Positions 34,691 through 44,393 are shown, counted from the stretch's first letter. The stretch: DNA of 64,000 bases from Chitinibacter sp046530675 (GCF_046530675.1 NZ_CP172558.1:1736001-1800000); one strand, 5' to 3'. Numbers and translations are program-made. The notes: generated from the sequence alone by a model not told the origin.

Positions 34691-34797
34691 GTAAGGTGAT
34701 AGAGGTGAGAGTGAGGTGTAACAACCAAATCCCATCTCTGTTATTTCACTTTAAGCTGACGTACTTTACACCTAACACCTAACACCTCACGCCTTAC
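34691..34797. repeat. Imperfect palindrome between amgK and murU
   Basis: The left arm begins GTAAGG and ends AGGTGTAA (34691-34721). The right arm (34766-34797) is its imperfect complement, with AACACCT repeated. The two 30-bp arms flank about 44 bp. It fills most of the gap, leaving the murU ribosome-binding site weak. Probably REP-like. Confidence 0.65.
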
Positions 34798-34805
34798 ACA
34801 CCAAT

Positions 34806-35483
34806 ATGAAAGCAATGATTTTGGCCGCTGGCCGTGGTGAGCGGATGCGCCCACTGACCGACGTCACCCCGAAACCACTCCTCGATGTCGCCGGGACGCC
34901 GCTGATAGGTTGGCATCTGAAGCGTCTTGTCGCCGCAGGTATCGAGCAAGTTGTTATTAACCATGCCTGGCTGGGCGAGCAAATTGAAAGCACGCTGGGC
35001 GATGGCGCGACTTTTGGCGCACAGATCCTTTATTCAGCTGAAACGCAAGCGCTGGAAACGGCGGGCGGCATCGCGACAGCCTTGCCCTTGCTCGGCGATG
35101 CGCCATTTTTGGTCGTGAATGGTGATGTGTTTAGTGACATTGATTTTGGCCAAAGCGCCTTGCAACACTTGGGCGACGGCTGTTTGGCGCATCTGATTTT
35201 AGTGCCTAATCCGCCACAACATCCGGCCGGTGATTTTGCTTTGCTCGCAGGAAAAGCCTTGGCTGAAGGTGAGCAAAAATATACTTTTAGTGGAATTGGC
35301 CTTTATCACCCCGCATTGTTTGCTAGCACACCAGCCAATCAGCCGGCCAAACTTGCACCTTTATTGCGAGAGGCGATGGGGCAAGGGCAGGTGAGCGCGT
35401 CTTTGCATCATGGTTTGTGGCTTGACGTCGGCACGGTCGAGCGTTTGCAATCCGCGCGCGAACTGGCCGCCACATGGCGATGA
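34806..35483 (+). CDS. murU: MurNAc-1-phosphate uridylyltransferase MurU
   Basis: Transfers UMP to MurNAc-alpha-1-phosphate, giving UDP-MurNAc directly. Nucleotidyltransferase signature MKAMILAAGRGERMRPLTD followed by TPKPLLDVAGTPLI; VNGDVFSDIDF carries the metal Asp. 225 residues, normal. It works with AmgK upstream in the anabolic recycling pathway. Confidence 0.92.
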   Translation: MKAMILAAGRGERMRPLTDVTPKPLLDVAGTPLIGWHLKRLVAAGIEQVVINHAWLGEQIESTLGDGATFGAQILYSAETQALETAGGIATALPLLGDAPFLVVNGDVFSDIDFGQSALQHLGDGCLAHLILVPNPPQHPAGDFALLAGKALAEGEQKYTFSGIGLYHPALFASTPANQPAKLAPLLREAMGQGQVSASLHHGLWLDVGTVERLQSARELAATWR

Positions 35484-35606
35484 TTGTTGCCGCAACAAGA
35501 ATAACTGCGAATCGTGGCTAATAAGTTGTTTCATCAGGGAAAATAACGTTGAAAAATGCTGCGCTGCAGCGTAGATTGAAAGCTATCGCCTGTCGGGAGT
35601 GTGAGT

Positions 35607-37331
35607 ATGTCAGAAACGATTTTTTCCCAATTTTACGATGAGCAAAAGCAACGAGGCGCACAATTACAGCACCAGTTGCGACAGGCGCTTGACCCTTTTG
35701 GTCTGGCTGAAACGACGCTGAAAGCGCAATTGGCCTGGTTGCGCCGTCCCGATAAGCTCTATCAGGCCTATACCAGCTATGGCAATGATTTACTGCGGAT
35801 TCAGGCCAGCGCCTTGCGCCGCTACTGGGGCGAGCCCGATAGCGATGTGATTCCGCCACACCCAGATGACCCGCGTTTTGTCGATCCGATCTGGTGCGAT
35901 TCGCCATTCTGGGACAGCCTGAAAGAGTGGTACCTGCTCAATACCCGCTGGTTGCAAAATAATCTGTATGAAACACCGGGTCTGTGCGATCAGGAGCGTA
36001 GTATTTCAGCTTTCTGGTTGCGGCAAGTGCTCAATGCGATGGCGCCGAGCAACTTTCTGCTGACTAACCCGACCGCGATCACGACGGCACTAGAAAGTCG
36101 TGGGCAAAGCTTGATCAAAGGCTGGAATAATTTCCTGCGCGATATGGCCAAGGGCGATATCTCGATGACCGATCTGGACGCGTTTACCGTCGGTGAAAAC
36201 CTGGCGACCACGCCAGGAGCTGTGGTGTATCGCGGTAAACTCCTTGAAGTTATTCATTATGAGGCCAATACCCCCACGGTGCATAAGGTGCCGCTGGTGC
36301 TGGTGTCGCCGTGGATCAATAAATACTATGTACTCGATCTGAATCCGCAAAAAAGCATGATTCAGTATCTGGTCGATCAGGGCTTTTCGGTGTTTGTCAC
36401 CAGCTGGAAAAACCCCGACGGCAGCATGGCCGAGGTTAGTCTGGATGACTATCTGACCGAAGGCGTGGCACAAATCGTCGACGTTGCGTGCGAAATCAGC
36501 GGTAGCGACAAAGTCAACCTGCTTGGTTATTGCATCGGTGGCACGCTGGTAACGATGTATCTGGCCTGGGCCAATCGTGCGATACCAGGCAAAGTGCCAG
36601 TTGCATCGGCCACCTTGCTGACCACGCTGACCGATTTTGAGCGCCCTGGTGATATCGAGGTCTTTATTGACGAAGATGGGCTTGATTTCATCGACAAAGT
36701 GATGGAGAAGAAAGGCTATCTCGACGGCAAGGAAATGGCCGCGAGTTTCCGCCTGCTGCGCTCTAATGGTTTGATCTGGAATTACTGGGCGAGTAATTAT
36801 CTGCTCGGCGAGACGCCGATGGCCTTTGATGTGCTGTACTGGAATATGGACACGACGCGGATGCCGAAAAAAATGCACCACAGCTATCTGCGTGAACTGT
36901 ACTGGTCGAATAAACTGGTTCAGCCCGATGCAATGACGCTGGCCGGACAGTCGATTGATCTGAAGCAAATCACCCAGCCACTCTATATGGTCGGCGCCGA
37001 GGAAGACCATATTGCACCGTGGAAACAGACCTTCACACTGGCAGACCGAGTCTCTGGCCCAGTGCAATTTACGCTTTCGACTTCGGGGCACATTATCGGC
37101 ATCATCAATCCACCGGGACCCAAATGCAAACGCAGCTACTGGCAAGGCGTACCGCAGGCAGGGCAGAGTGCCGATGAATGGCTGCAGGGCCAGCAGCAAG
37201 TGGCCGGCTCATGGTGGACCAACTGGGTTGAGTGGTTGCGTCCCTATTCAGGCACACAAGTGAAACCCAAACTCTCCAGCCGAAAACATGCCAAATTGTG
37301 CGATGCGCCGGGAAGCTATGTGCTTGAATAA
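35607..37331 (+). CDS. phaC: Class I poly(3-hydroxyalkanoate) synthase PhaC
   Basis: Polymerises (R)-3-hydroxyacyl-CoA into PHA granules. Lipase-like box GYCIGGT with nucleophile about C309, AEEDHIAPW (Asp) and STSGHIIGIINPP (His) form the triad. 574 residues from ATG 35607, preferred over the upstream in-frame GTG because GGAG lies seven bases before it. phaA, phaB and phasin genes are not adjacent. Own terminator at 37367. Confidence 0.96.
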   Translation: MSETIFSQFYDEQKQRGAQLQHQLRQALDPFGLAETTLKAQLAWLRRPDKLYQAYTSYGNDLLRIQASALRRYWGEPDSDVIPPHPDDPRFVDPIWCDSPFWDSLKEWYLLNTRWLQNNLYETPGLCDQERSISAFWLRQVLNAMAPSNFLLTNPTAITTALESRGQSLIKGWNNFLRDMAKGDISMTDLDAFTVGENLATTPGAVVYRGKLLEVIHYEANTPTVHKVPLVLVSPWINKYYVLDLNPQKSMIQYLVDQGFSVFVTSWKNPDGSMAEVSLDDYLTEGVAQIVDVACEISGSDKVNLLGYCIGGTLVTMYLAWANRAIPGKVPVASATLLTTLTDFERPGDIEVFIDEDGLDFIDKVMEKKGYLDGKEMAASFRLLRSNGLIWNYWASNYLLGETPMAFDVLYWNMDTTRMPKKMHHSYLRELYWSNKLVQPDAMTLAGQSIDLKQITQPLYMVGAEEDHIAPWKQTFTLADRVSGPVQFTLSTSGHIIGIINPPGPKCKRSYWQGVPQAGQSADEWLQGQQQVAGSWWTNWVEWLRPYSGTQVKPKLSSRKHAKLCDAPGSYVLE

Positions 37332-37366
37332 ACAACCCTGAAATTTGTTTTTAAGCAAAGGCTCAG

Positions 37367-37405
37367 ACATGCCAGCATGGTACAAATGCTGGCATGTGCT
37401 TTTTC
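37367..37405 (+). terminator. Terminator of phaC
   Basis: An 11-bp stem ACATGCCAGCA/TGCTGGCATGT with a 9-base loop is followed by GCTTTTTC. Confidence 0.85.
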
Positions 37406-37556
37406 GGCAATCTCCTGTGAGTCGATACAGTTTTTTTTAAGTAAGCCACTATGACATAAGGGTGTGGCTCAGGGATAATGCGGTACCTCTTTTTTTCTTC
37501 GGTAGGCAATGGCATGGCCGAAAAAATTTCGTTTTTACACAATAAGGAATACTGTG

Positions 37557-39557
37557 ATGGCAGCAACGCGTACTGACTTAGCAAATGCAATTCGTGCACT
37601 GGCGATGGACGCTGTGCAAAAAGCCAATTCAGGCCACCCGGGCGCACCGATGGGCATGGCTGAAATTGGTCTGGCCTTGTGGGGCGGCCATATGCGCTTT
37701 AACCCGCAAAACCCGGCCTGGGCCAATCGCGATCGCTTTATTTTGTCGAACGGTCACGGCTCGATGCTGCAATACGCGCTCTTACACCTCACCGGCTACG
37801 ATGTCTCAATCGACGACATCAAAAACTTCCGCCAGTTTCACTCTAAAACACCAGGTCACCCGGAAGTTCACTACACGCCGGGCGTAGAAACGACGACGGG
37901 CCCGCTGGGTCAGGGGATCAGCAATGCAGTCGGTTTTGCACTGGCGGAAAAACTGCTGGCTGCACAATTTAACAAGCCGGGTCTGGACATCGTTGATCAT
38001 TACACCTACGTGTTCATGGGCGACGGTTGCCTGATGGAAGGCATTTCGCACGAAACCTGTTCACTGGCCGGTACTTTGGGTTTGAACAAACTGATCGCTT
38101 TCTGGGACGACAACGGTATTTCGATTGATGGTCACGTTGAAGGCTGGTTTACCGACGACACGCCAAAACGTTTCGAATCGTATGGCTGGAATGTGATTGC
38201 CGGCGTTGATGGCCACGATGTTGATGCGCTCAATGCCGCGATTACTGCTGCCAAAGCGCAAACCAGCAAACCAACGCTGATCTGCTGCAAAACCATCATC
38301 GGTAAAGGCTCGCCAAACAAAGCCGCCAGCCACGATTGCCACGGCGCACCATTGGGCGACGCTGAAATCGCACTGACGCGCGAAGCGATTGGCTGGCCAC
38401 ACGCCCCATTTGAAATCCCTGCTGATGTGTACGCGGGTTGGGATAAAAAAGCCGCAGGTAGCGCGCTGGAAGCAGAATGGAACAGCTTGTTCGCTAAATA
38501 TGCTGCGCAATTCCCGGCTGAAGCGGCTGAGTTTACTCGCCGCATGAAAGGCGATTTGCCTGCGAACTGGAACGACATCGTTAAAGCCGCCGTTGCAGAT
38601 GCGAACAGCAAGACCGAAACCATCGCGACGCGTAAAGCCAGCCAGAACGCACTATCGGCACTGTGCCCGCAACTGCCGGAAATGCTCGGTGGCTCGGCTG
38701 ATTTGACCGGCTCTAATCTGACCAACTGGAAAGGCTCGACATCGCTCAAAGTGGAAAGCGGCCAGATTTCAGGCAACCACATCAGCTACGGTGTGCGCGA
38801 ATTCGGTATGAGCGCGATCATGAACGGTATCGTTCTGCACGGTGGTTTCCGCCCATTCGGCGGTACTTTCCTGATGTTCTGCGAATACGCACTGAATGCA
38901 TTGCGTATGGCGGCGTTGATGAAAACGAACAATATCTTCGTTTACACGCACGATTCGATCGGTCTGGGCGAAGACGGCCCGACGCATCAGCCGGTTGAGC
39001 AATTGCAAACACTACGTTGCATCCCGAACATGAATACCTGGCGTCCTGCCGACACCGTTGAATCCGTCGTCGCCTGGGCTGCGGCGATTGGCGAGCGTAC
39101 TACGCCGTCGTCACTGGTGTTCACGCGTCAGAATCTGCAATTCCAGACTCGCAATGAACAGCAACTGGCCGACATCGCCAAAGGTGGCTATGTCCTCGTT
39201 GACGCAGCCAATCCGAAACTGGTGATTCTGGCTACCGGTTCTGAAGTCGATCTGGCTGTTAAAGCTGCTGCTGCGTTGAAAGAAGAGGGCGTTGCAGTTC
39301 GCGTCGTCTCAATGCCGTCAACGAATGTCTTCGACAAACAGGACGCAGCGTACAAAGTATCTGTCTTGCCAGCTGGCGTGCCACGCCTGGCCGTTGAAGC
39401 CGGTACCAGCGACTTCTGGCGCAAATACGTTGGCCTCGAAGGCGATGTGATCGGTATGGATACATTCGGCGAATCAGCGCCAGCAGGCCAGTTGTTTAAA
39501 CACTTCGGTTTCAGCGTTGAAAATGTCGTTGCCCGTGCCAAAGCGCTTGTGAAATAA
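37557..39557 (+). CDS. tkt: Transketolase
   Basis: ThDP-dependent C2-transferase of the pentose phosphate pathway. GHPGAPMGMA near the start, the ThDP motif GDGCLMEGIS, and the C-terminal pyrimidine-binding and third domains with THDSIGLGEDGPTHQPVEQL (catalytic His region). 666 residues from ATG 37557, which has AAGGA eight bases upstream; an earlier in-frame ATG lacks such a site. Codon use is strongly biased, as expected for high expression. Confidence 0.97.
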   Translation: MAATRTDLANAIRALAMDAVQKANSGHPGAPMGMAEIGLALWGGHMRFNPQNPAWANRDRFILSNGHGSMLQYALLHLTGYDVSIDDIKNFRQFHSKTPGHPEVHYTPGVETTTGPLGQGISNAVGFALAEKLLAAQFNKPGLDIVDHYTYVFMGDGCLMEGISHETCSLAGTLGLNKLIAFWDDNGISIDGHVEGWFTDDTPKRFESYGWNVIAGVDGHDVDALNAAITAAKAQTSKPTLICCKTIIGKGSPNKAASHDCHGAPLGDAEIALTREAIGWPHAPFEIPADVYAGWDKKAAGSALEAEWNSLFAKYAAQFPAEAAEFTRRMKGDLPANWNDIVKAAVADANSKTETIATRKASQNALSALCPQLPEMLGGSADLTGSNLTNWKGSTSLKVESGQISGNHISYGVREFGMSAIMNGIVLHGGFRPFGGTFLMFCEYALNALRMAALMKTNNIFVYTHDSIGLGEDGPTHQPVEQLQTLRCIPNMNTWRPADTVESVVAWAAAIGERTTPSSLVFTRQNLQFQTRNEQQLADIAKGGYVLVDAANPKLVILATGSEVDLAVKAAAALKEEGVAVRVVSMPSTNVFDKQDAAYKVSVLPAGVPRLAVEAGTSDFWRKYVGLEGDVIGMDTFGESAPAGQLFKHFGFSVENVVARAKALVK

Positions 39558-39572
39558 GCTGGCTTTGAAACG

Positions 39573-39605
39573 AAAAAACGCCGCAGCTTGAACTGCGGCG
39601 TTTTT
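39573..39605. terminator. Bidirectional terminator after tkt
   Basis: An AAAAACGCCGCAG stem with its complement and a T run on both strands, between tkt (+) and the antiporter gene (-). Confidence 0.9.
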
Positions 39606-39614
39606 ATTTGTGCT

Positions 39615-39663
39615 GGGTATGTGATTGTAGCCTGCTTATTGATTGCTCTCTGGCTGATTACCT
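39615..39663. repeat. 49-bp paired-box palindrome overlapping the antiporter 3' end
   Basis: GGGTAT, four bases, TTGTAG, 17 bases, CTCTGG, four bases, TTACCT. Its right half encodes the last nine codons and the stop of the antiporter gene. Closely similar to the copy at 61171. Confidence 0.7.
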
Positions 39664-40847
39664 GTTCCAGGTATTGTTCGAGTTAAAACCGAAAACAGCG
39701 GCGGGTTGAGCAAAATCGAAATCAGCGCTCCGGCAATAATCAAGGCATTGGCATCGGCATTGATCAGTCCCAGCGAAAGCCCTAGCGTTGCCAGAATGAA
39801 AGAAAACTCGCCAATCTGCGCCAGGCTCGCGGCGATCATCGCTGCGACGCCGTTTGCGTAGCCATAAAGCCGGACAATGCCCCACGCGGCCAGCGTTTTG
39901 CCGACCATAATCACCAATACGGTGCCGAGCAATGCCAGCGGCTGATCGACAATGATCTGCGGGTTGAACAGCATGCCGACCGAAACAAAAAATAGCACGG
40001 CAAACGCATCGCGTAATGGCAATGATTCTTCGGCGGCGCGATGGCTAAATTCCGATTCGGCCAGCACCATACCGGCAAAAAAAGCACCGAGCGCAAATGA
40101 GACGCCAAACAGGTGTGAAGCGCCATACGCGACGCCGAGCGCAATCGACAAAACGCCGAGCCGGAACAGCTCGCGGCTGCCAGTCCAGACGGTTTTTTCG
40201 AGTACCCATGGAATCACCCGGCGGCCGATGATCAACATAAAAGCAATAAACGCGATCACTTTGCCGCTGGTTAGCAATAGCAAGGCGCCCAGATTTTGTT
40301 GCGCATCGTTGGTTTGACCACCGAGCAAGCCCGCCAGAGCAGGCAGCAAAACCAGTGTCAACACCATCACCAGATCTTCGACAATCAGCCAGCCAATCGC
40401 GATTCGTCCTTGTTCTGTTTGTTCCAGGCCATATTTTTGCAGTGTTTTCAGTAGCACGACCGTACTGGCGACCGACAGTGCCAGACCGAATACTAGACTC
40501 TGACCCAGCGGCCAGCCGAGTAAAGTGCCGAGCAGCCAGCCGAGCAGCGTCGCGCCAATGATTTGCAAAATCGCCCCAGGTATTGCAATGCGTTTCACGC
40601 TGAGCAAATCCTTGACCGAAAAATGCAGCCCGACGCCGAACATCAGCAAAATCACGCCGATTTCGGCCAGCTCGGTCGCCAGCGCCTGATTCGCCAGCGG
40701 CCCCGGTGTAAACGGCCCGATCACAATCCCGGTACACAGATAGCCGATCAGCGGCGGCATCCGGAGGCGATTGGCCAGCAGCCCCAGCAAATAAGCCAAA
40801 CCCAACGCAAGTGCCAGGGTGGTGAGTAATGGCGTGTCTTGATGCAT
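39636..40847 (-). CDS. CPA2-family cation/proton antiporter lacking the C-terminal RCK domain
   Basis: A 403-residue membrane protein with about twelve helices of the Na+/H+ exchanger type (RMPPLIGYLCTGIVIGPFTPG; ALSVASTVVLLKTL; GVSFALGAFFAGMVLAESE). It is closest in pattern to YbaL and KefB/KefC, which are about 560-620 residues with a TrkA-N domain. Here the protein stops just after the last helix, and the final residues come from a 49-bp palindrome. Whether this is a natural short CPA2 or a truncated YbaL is open. ATG 40847 has GGAG upstream. Substrate K+ or Na+ is inferred. Confidence 0.85.
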   Translation of the reverse strand: MHQDTPLLTTLALALGLAYLLGLLANRLRMPPLIGYLCTGIVIGPFTPGPLANQALATELAEIGVILLMFGVGLHFSVKDLLSVKRIAIPGAILQIIGATLLGWLLGTLLGWPLGQSLVFGLALSVASTVVLLKTLQKYGLEQTEQGRIAIGWLIVEDLVMVLTLVLLPALAGLLGGQTNDAQQNLGALLLLTSGKVIAFIAFMLIIGRRVIPWVLEKTVWTGSRELFRLGVLSIALGVAYGASHLFGVSFALGAFFAGMVLAESEFSHRAAEESLPLRDAFAVLFFVSVGMLFNPQIIVDQPLALLGTVLVIMVGKTLAAWGIVRLYGYANGVAAMIAASLAQIGEFSFILATLGLSLGLINADANALIIAGALISILLNPPLFSVLTRTIPGTGNQPESNQ

Positions 40848-41069
40848 GGAGGCTCCTTGGCTCAAAGTCATCTGACTTGCATTGATTGTATTGGTTTCAT
40901 GCTATTGCCGAGATTGGCGGTGATGTACCGGGTGAAAGCGTGGGTGAAACAATGTTTACGCTGATCGATAAAGAGCACGGTTGAACACTTTTTTATGGCG
41001 CTTAAAACTCTGCCTCGGACTAGACTGAAGCGATGTTTTTTAAATTTTATCAAATGGATGGAGAAAATC

Positions 41070-41453
41070 ATGCGTAAACAAGAATGGATTTTCGCGTTGA
41101 CACTGGCTTTGGCTGGTTCACTGGCCATGGCTGCGCCCAAAGACTGTAGCAAACTCGGCAGCGAACAGGCGCGTAAAAATTGCTACGAACACAAAGCCGA
41201 TGGCAAAGGCTCGGGCAATAAAAACGACAATCCAGTGGATTGCCGTAATGCCACCACCAAAGAGCGTCGTGAACAGTGCGCCCGCTATAAATATGATGAC
41301 AAATCATACAAGGAAATCGATTGCCGCAACGCGAGCAGCCAGCAACGGCGCGATGAATGCCGGAATTACAAATATGACGACAAGGATGTGAAAAATAAAA
41401 CGCCACAGCAAATTGAGCAGCAGAAAAAGAACAATACAGGTCGCCGGGATTGA
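41070..41453 (+). CDS. Small secreted Cys-containing repeat protein, unknown
   Basis: 127 residues. Signal peptide about 1-22 (FALTLALAGSLAMA/AP) and a basic, hydrophilic mature part. Two tandem units read DCRNAT/SxxxxRxE/DxC followed by YKYDDK, after an initial DCSKLG...CYEH unit, giving three regularly spaced Cys pairs. I do not recognise a family. ATG at 41070 starts the signal peptide and has GGAG upstream. Single gene with its own terminator at 41506. Confidence 0.75.
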   Translation: MRKQEWIFALTLALAGSLAMAAPKDCSKLGSEQARKNCYEHKADGKGSGNKNDNPVDCRNATTKERREQCARYKYDDKSYKEIDCRNASSQQRRDECRNYKYDDKDVKNKTPQQIEQQKKNNTGRRD

Positions 41454-41505
41454 TCCATTTGCTTGCTCATTTTGGTGTATTGCCACTACGGGCTGCGTAA
41501 CTCAT

Positions 41506-41537
41506 CATCAAAGCGCCATCAGGCGCTTTGATTTTTT
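41506..41537 (+). terminator. Terminator of the small secreted protein gene
   Basis: Stem CATCAAAGCGCC with GGCGCTTTGAT and loop ATCA, followed by a T run. Confidence 0.88.
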
Positions 41538-41541
41538 ATTG

Positions 41542-41590
41542 GGGTATATGGATGTGGTCTTTTATAAACAAAGCATACATCCATATACCT
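41542..41590. repeat. 49-bp paired-box palindrome upstream of argS
   Basis: GGGTATATGGATGT on the left and its near-complement ACATCCATATACCT on the right form 13 matching bases in each arm. It follows the terminator directly and lies 120 bp before argS. Confidence 0.8.
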
Positions 41591-41710
41591 ATGTGTTTGG
41601 TGTGACTTATGGATAGGCTGATTTGGTAAAGCGGCGCAAGCGGGTACAATGCGGGGTTTGATTTCCCGACGTTTCATCGACGGGAACCGTGTATCCGCTT
41701 TAGGCAGCTT

Positions 41711-43453
41711 ATGACACCGCATCTGACCCAACATCTGACCATTTCCCAATTACTCGCGCAACGTGTAGAAGCCGCGCTCGCCGCCGCTGGCGCGCCCGAT
41801 GCGCCCGCCGTGATTCAGTCCTCGGGCAAACCCGAATTTGGCGATTTTCAGGCCAATGGCGTGATGGGCGCAGCCAAAGCCGCCAAAACCAATCCGCGTG
41901 AGCTGGCCGCCAAAGTCGTTGCTGCGCTCGATCTGGCTGGCATTGCCGACAAAGTCGAAATCGCCGGCCCCGGCTTTATCAATATTCACCTCGCGCCGTC
42001 TTTCCTCGCGCAACGCCTTGACGCCGCCCGTGCTGACGATGCACTTGGCATCGCCAAACCAGCCAGCCAGAAAGTCATGGTCGAATATTCATCGCCGAAT
42101 CTGGCCAAAGAAATGCACGTCGGCCATTTGCGCTCAACCATCATCGGCGACGCCATCGCGCGCGTATTGTCATTTGCTGGCCATGACGTACAGCGTTGCA
42201 ACCACGTCGGCGATTGGGGTACGCAGTTCGGCATGCTGGTGGCGTATCTGGTTGAAACGCGCAAGTCGGGCGATGCCGATCTGGAGTTGGCCGATCTGGA
42301 AAACTTCTACCGCAAATCGAAAGTGCGTTTTGACGAAGACGCCGCTTTTGCCGATACCGCGCGTCAATACGTCGTGAAGCTGCAAGGCGGCGATGCCGAA
42401 GTACTGGCACTGTGGAAGCAGTTTGTTGAAGTTTCAATGCATCATTGCCAGGCGGTTTACGACAAGCTCGGCGTTGGCCTTGATCTGGCCGCAGTGCGCG
42501 GCGAGTCAGCGTATAACGACGATCTGCCGGTCGTTGTGTCGGATTTGAAATCAGTTGGTCTGCTCGAAGAGAGTCAAGGTGCGCAAGTCGTTTTCCTGCC
42601 GGAATTCAAAAATCCGGAAGGCGAGCCGCAAGCGATGATTATCCAGAAAAAAGACGGCGGCTATCTGTACGCCACCACCGATCTGGCCGCGATTCGCTTT
42701 CGCCACCGCAGCCTCGACTTGAAACGCGTCGTCTACGTTGTTGATGCGCGCCAAAGCCTGCACTTCCAGCAATTATTTACACTCAGCCGCAAAGCCGGTT
42801 TCGCTCCCGCCGATATGGCGCTCGAACACGTCGCCTTCGGCACGATGATGGGCGAAGACGGCAAGCCGTTTAAAACCCGCTCGGGCGACACGGTCAAACT
42901 GGTTGAGTTGCTCGACGAAGCCGTAGATCGGGCGTATATGCTGGTAAGCCAGAAAAACCCTGATCTAGCGGAAGATACTCGCCGCAGTATCGCGAAAGCG
43001 GTCGGCATCGGCGCGGTGAAATACGCCGATCTATCAAAAAATCGCACCAGCGATTACATCTTCAACTGGGACACGATGCTCGCCTTTGAGGGCAACACCG
43101 CGCCGTATCTGCAATACAGCTACACGCGCGTTGCATCGGTCTTCCGCAAGGTTGGCGATTACAATGCGAATGCGGAGATCGTCATCAGCGAACCCGCCGA
43201 GAAGCAGCTCGCGCTGCAACTGGCGCAATTTGACGAAGTCATCGCCTTCGTCTCCGATACCTGCCAGCCGCATCAGCTGTGTGCGTATTTGTTCAACCTC
43301 GCACAGCAGTTCTCGCGCTTCTACGAGGCGTGTCCGATCTTGTCAGCCGAGGGCGCAGTGCGCGATAGCCGTTTGGCGATTGCGGCATTGACGGCACGGA
43401 CGATGAAAACGGGTTTGAGTTTGTTGGGAATTGCGGTGCTGGAAGAGATGTAA
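41711..43453 (+). CDS. argS: Arginyl-tRNA synthetase
   Basis: Class I aminoacyl-tRNA synthetase for Arg. The HIGH-like motif reads HVGHLRST in the N-terminal half (ANLAKEMHVGHLRST context), an N-terminal Arg-tRNA additional domain precedes it, and the C-terminal DALR anticodon-binding domain follows (TAPYLQYSYTRVASVFRK). The KMSK loop is replaced by a GMMMGEDGKPFKTRSG-type loop, normal for ArgS. 580 residues. Bidirectional terminator downstream. Confidence 0.97.
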   Translation: MTPHLTQHLTISQLLAQRVEAALAAAGAPDAPAVIQSSGKPEFGDFQANGVMGAAKAAKTNPRELAAKVVAALDLAGIADKVEIAGPGFINIHLAPSFLAQRLDAARADDALGIAKPASQKVMVEYSSPNLAKEMHVGHLRSTIIGDAIARVLSFAGHDVQRCNHVGDWGTQFGMLVAYLVETRKSGDADLELADLENFYRKSKVRFDEDAAFADTARQYVVKLQGGDAEVLALWKQFVEVSMHHCQAVYDKLGVGLDLAAVRGESAYNDDLPVVVSDLKSVGLLEESQGAQVVFLPEFKNPEGEPQAMIIQKKDGGYLYATTDLAAIRFRHRSLDLKRVVYVVDARQSLHFQQLFTLSRKAGFAPADMALEHVAFGTMMGEDGKPFKTRSGDTVKLVELLDEAVDRAYMLVSQKNPDLAEDTRRSIAKAVGIGAVKYADLSKNRTSDYIFNWDTMLAFEGNTAPYLQYSYTRVASVFRKVGDYNANAEIVISEPAEKQLALQLAQFDEVIAFVSDTCQPHQLCAYLFNLAQQFSRFYEACPILSAEGAVRDSRLAIAALTARTMKTGLSLLGIAVLEEM

Positions 43454-43459
43454 TTGATC

Positions 43460-43497
43460 TAAATAAAAAAGCGACCGGTAGGTCGCTTTTTTATTTA
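43460..43497. terminator. Bidirectional terminator between argS and the orphan gene
   Basis: A perfect 17-bp inverted repeat around GCGACC/GGTCGC with loop GGTA-like centre, and T runs on both strands. Confidence 0.92.
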
Positions 43498-43501
43498 GAG
43501 G

Positions 43502-44260
43502 TTAAATTTGATCTTGGCGAAAAAGATTTAACAATTCAATTATTTTTTCTTTGATTGGCTTGATTGGCTTCTTTCTCTTGGCATTCGGATTTGGATTAAA
43601 TACCGCAGGGTAAGACCTGATTGGTTTGCTGAATGAGTAGCTGCTATATGATTCCAGTGGTGGCCAGCCATCAAAAGGAATTGCATCCGAATCAAAAGCT
43701 GGATCGGTTCGTTCTTGGGTAAACTGGATTCTCCATGGTGCAGCATCGGGTTCTTCTTCCAGTTCTTTTAGTTCGGCTATCGCTTCTTTTGCTTTATTTT
43801 CAAGATTGCGTAACTCAGAAATTACTTGCTCAATTGCTTCGTCTCCAGTCATGACGATGTCCCCGTCCATAGAGTAAAACAAACCTTGAGTTACTTTTGC
43901 GAGAATCGCTGAAGTCAATTGTTGCATATAAGCATCGCATCGTGAGCGACCGGACGAAGTCCGAGTGTAAGCAATGTAAGTACATTTTTTTAATTTTCTT
44001 GTTATTTTTTTGTTTTTTTCATTAAACGGGGCAATTGTATAGCCAAAACTAGTAAATAAAGGTGTATCTTTTGATGCCCGATTTAAATATGAAGGTGTAG
44101 AACTCACCGCAATGGCCAAGCACCCCCTTTGATTGTTCGCCAATAAACTCATCTCTGGATGCAGCAGAATATCGAAACCATAATCGTGGAAGCATGAAAT
44201 GAATCTAGATTCCAAATTATCTAATTCAGTGCCAAGGTAAGCGTAGTATTCGATACTCAT
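43502..44260 (-). CDS. Uncharacterised AT-rich orphan gene
   Basis: 252 residues, MSIEYYAYLGTELDNLESRF at the start, no signal peptide or membrane segment. The N-terminal 150 residues look globular. A Glu/Lys/Ala-rich helix (about 145-170, probable short coiled coil) and a Pro/Ser-rich basic tail (PNPNAKRKKPIKPIKEK) follow. No family recognised. Base composition is clearly more AT-rich than the neighbours and codon use differs, suggesting transfer. It sits beside a repeat-filled, gene-free region. It could be an immunity- or effector-type protein, but nothing in the sequence proves this. Confidence 0.7.
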   Translation of the reverse strand: MSIEYYAYLGTELDNLESRFISCFHDYGFDILLHPEMSLLANNQRGCLAIAVSSTPSYLNRASKDTPLFTSFGYTIAPFNEKNKKITRKLKKCTYIAYTRTSSGRSRCDAYMQQLTSAILAKVTQGLFYSMDGDIVMTGDEAIEQVISELRNLENKAKEAIAELKELEEEPDAAPWRIQFTQERTDPAFDSDAIPFDGWPPLESYSSYSFSKPIRSYPAVFNPNPNAKRKKPIKPIKEKIIELLNLFRQDQI

Positions 44261-44357
44261 AGATATTCCCTGCAGTCACGAAAGTAGAAGAAATTAGTAT
44301 ATTTTGGAGGGCTGGCGTATGCAAATTTGTGCAAGAGCCATAGGTACGATTAGTGCC

Positions 44358-44393
44358 GTAGGTTGGGCTAAGCTTGCGCAGCCCAACGTTTAC
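44358..44393. repeat. REP-like palindrome GTAGGTTGGGC type
   Basis: GGTTGGGCTAAGC and GCGCAGCCCAAC form an imperfect hairpin. Sequences of the type GTAGGTTGGG...CCCAAC are common dispersed repeats in proteobacteria. Confidence 0.55.

Noticed and set aside
36225..36273. GTGTAT/ATACCC pair in phaC
   Set aside because: One mismatch, no inner-box match; not strong enough for a feature.
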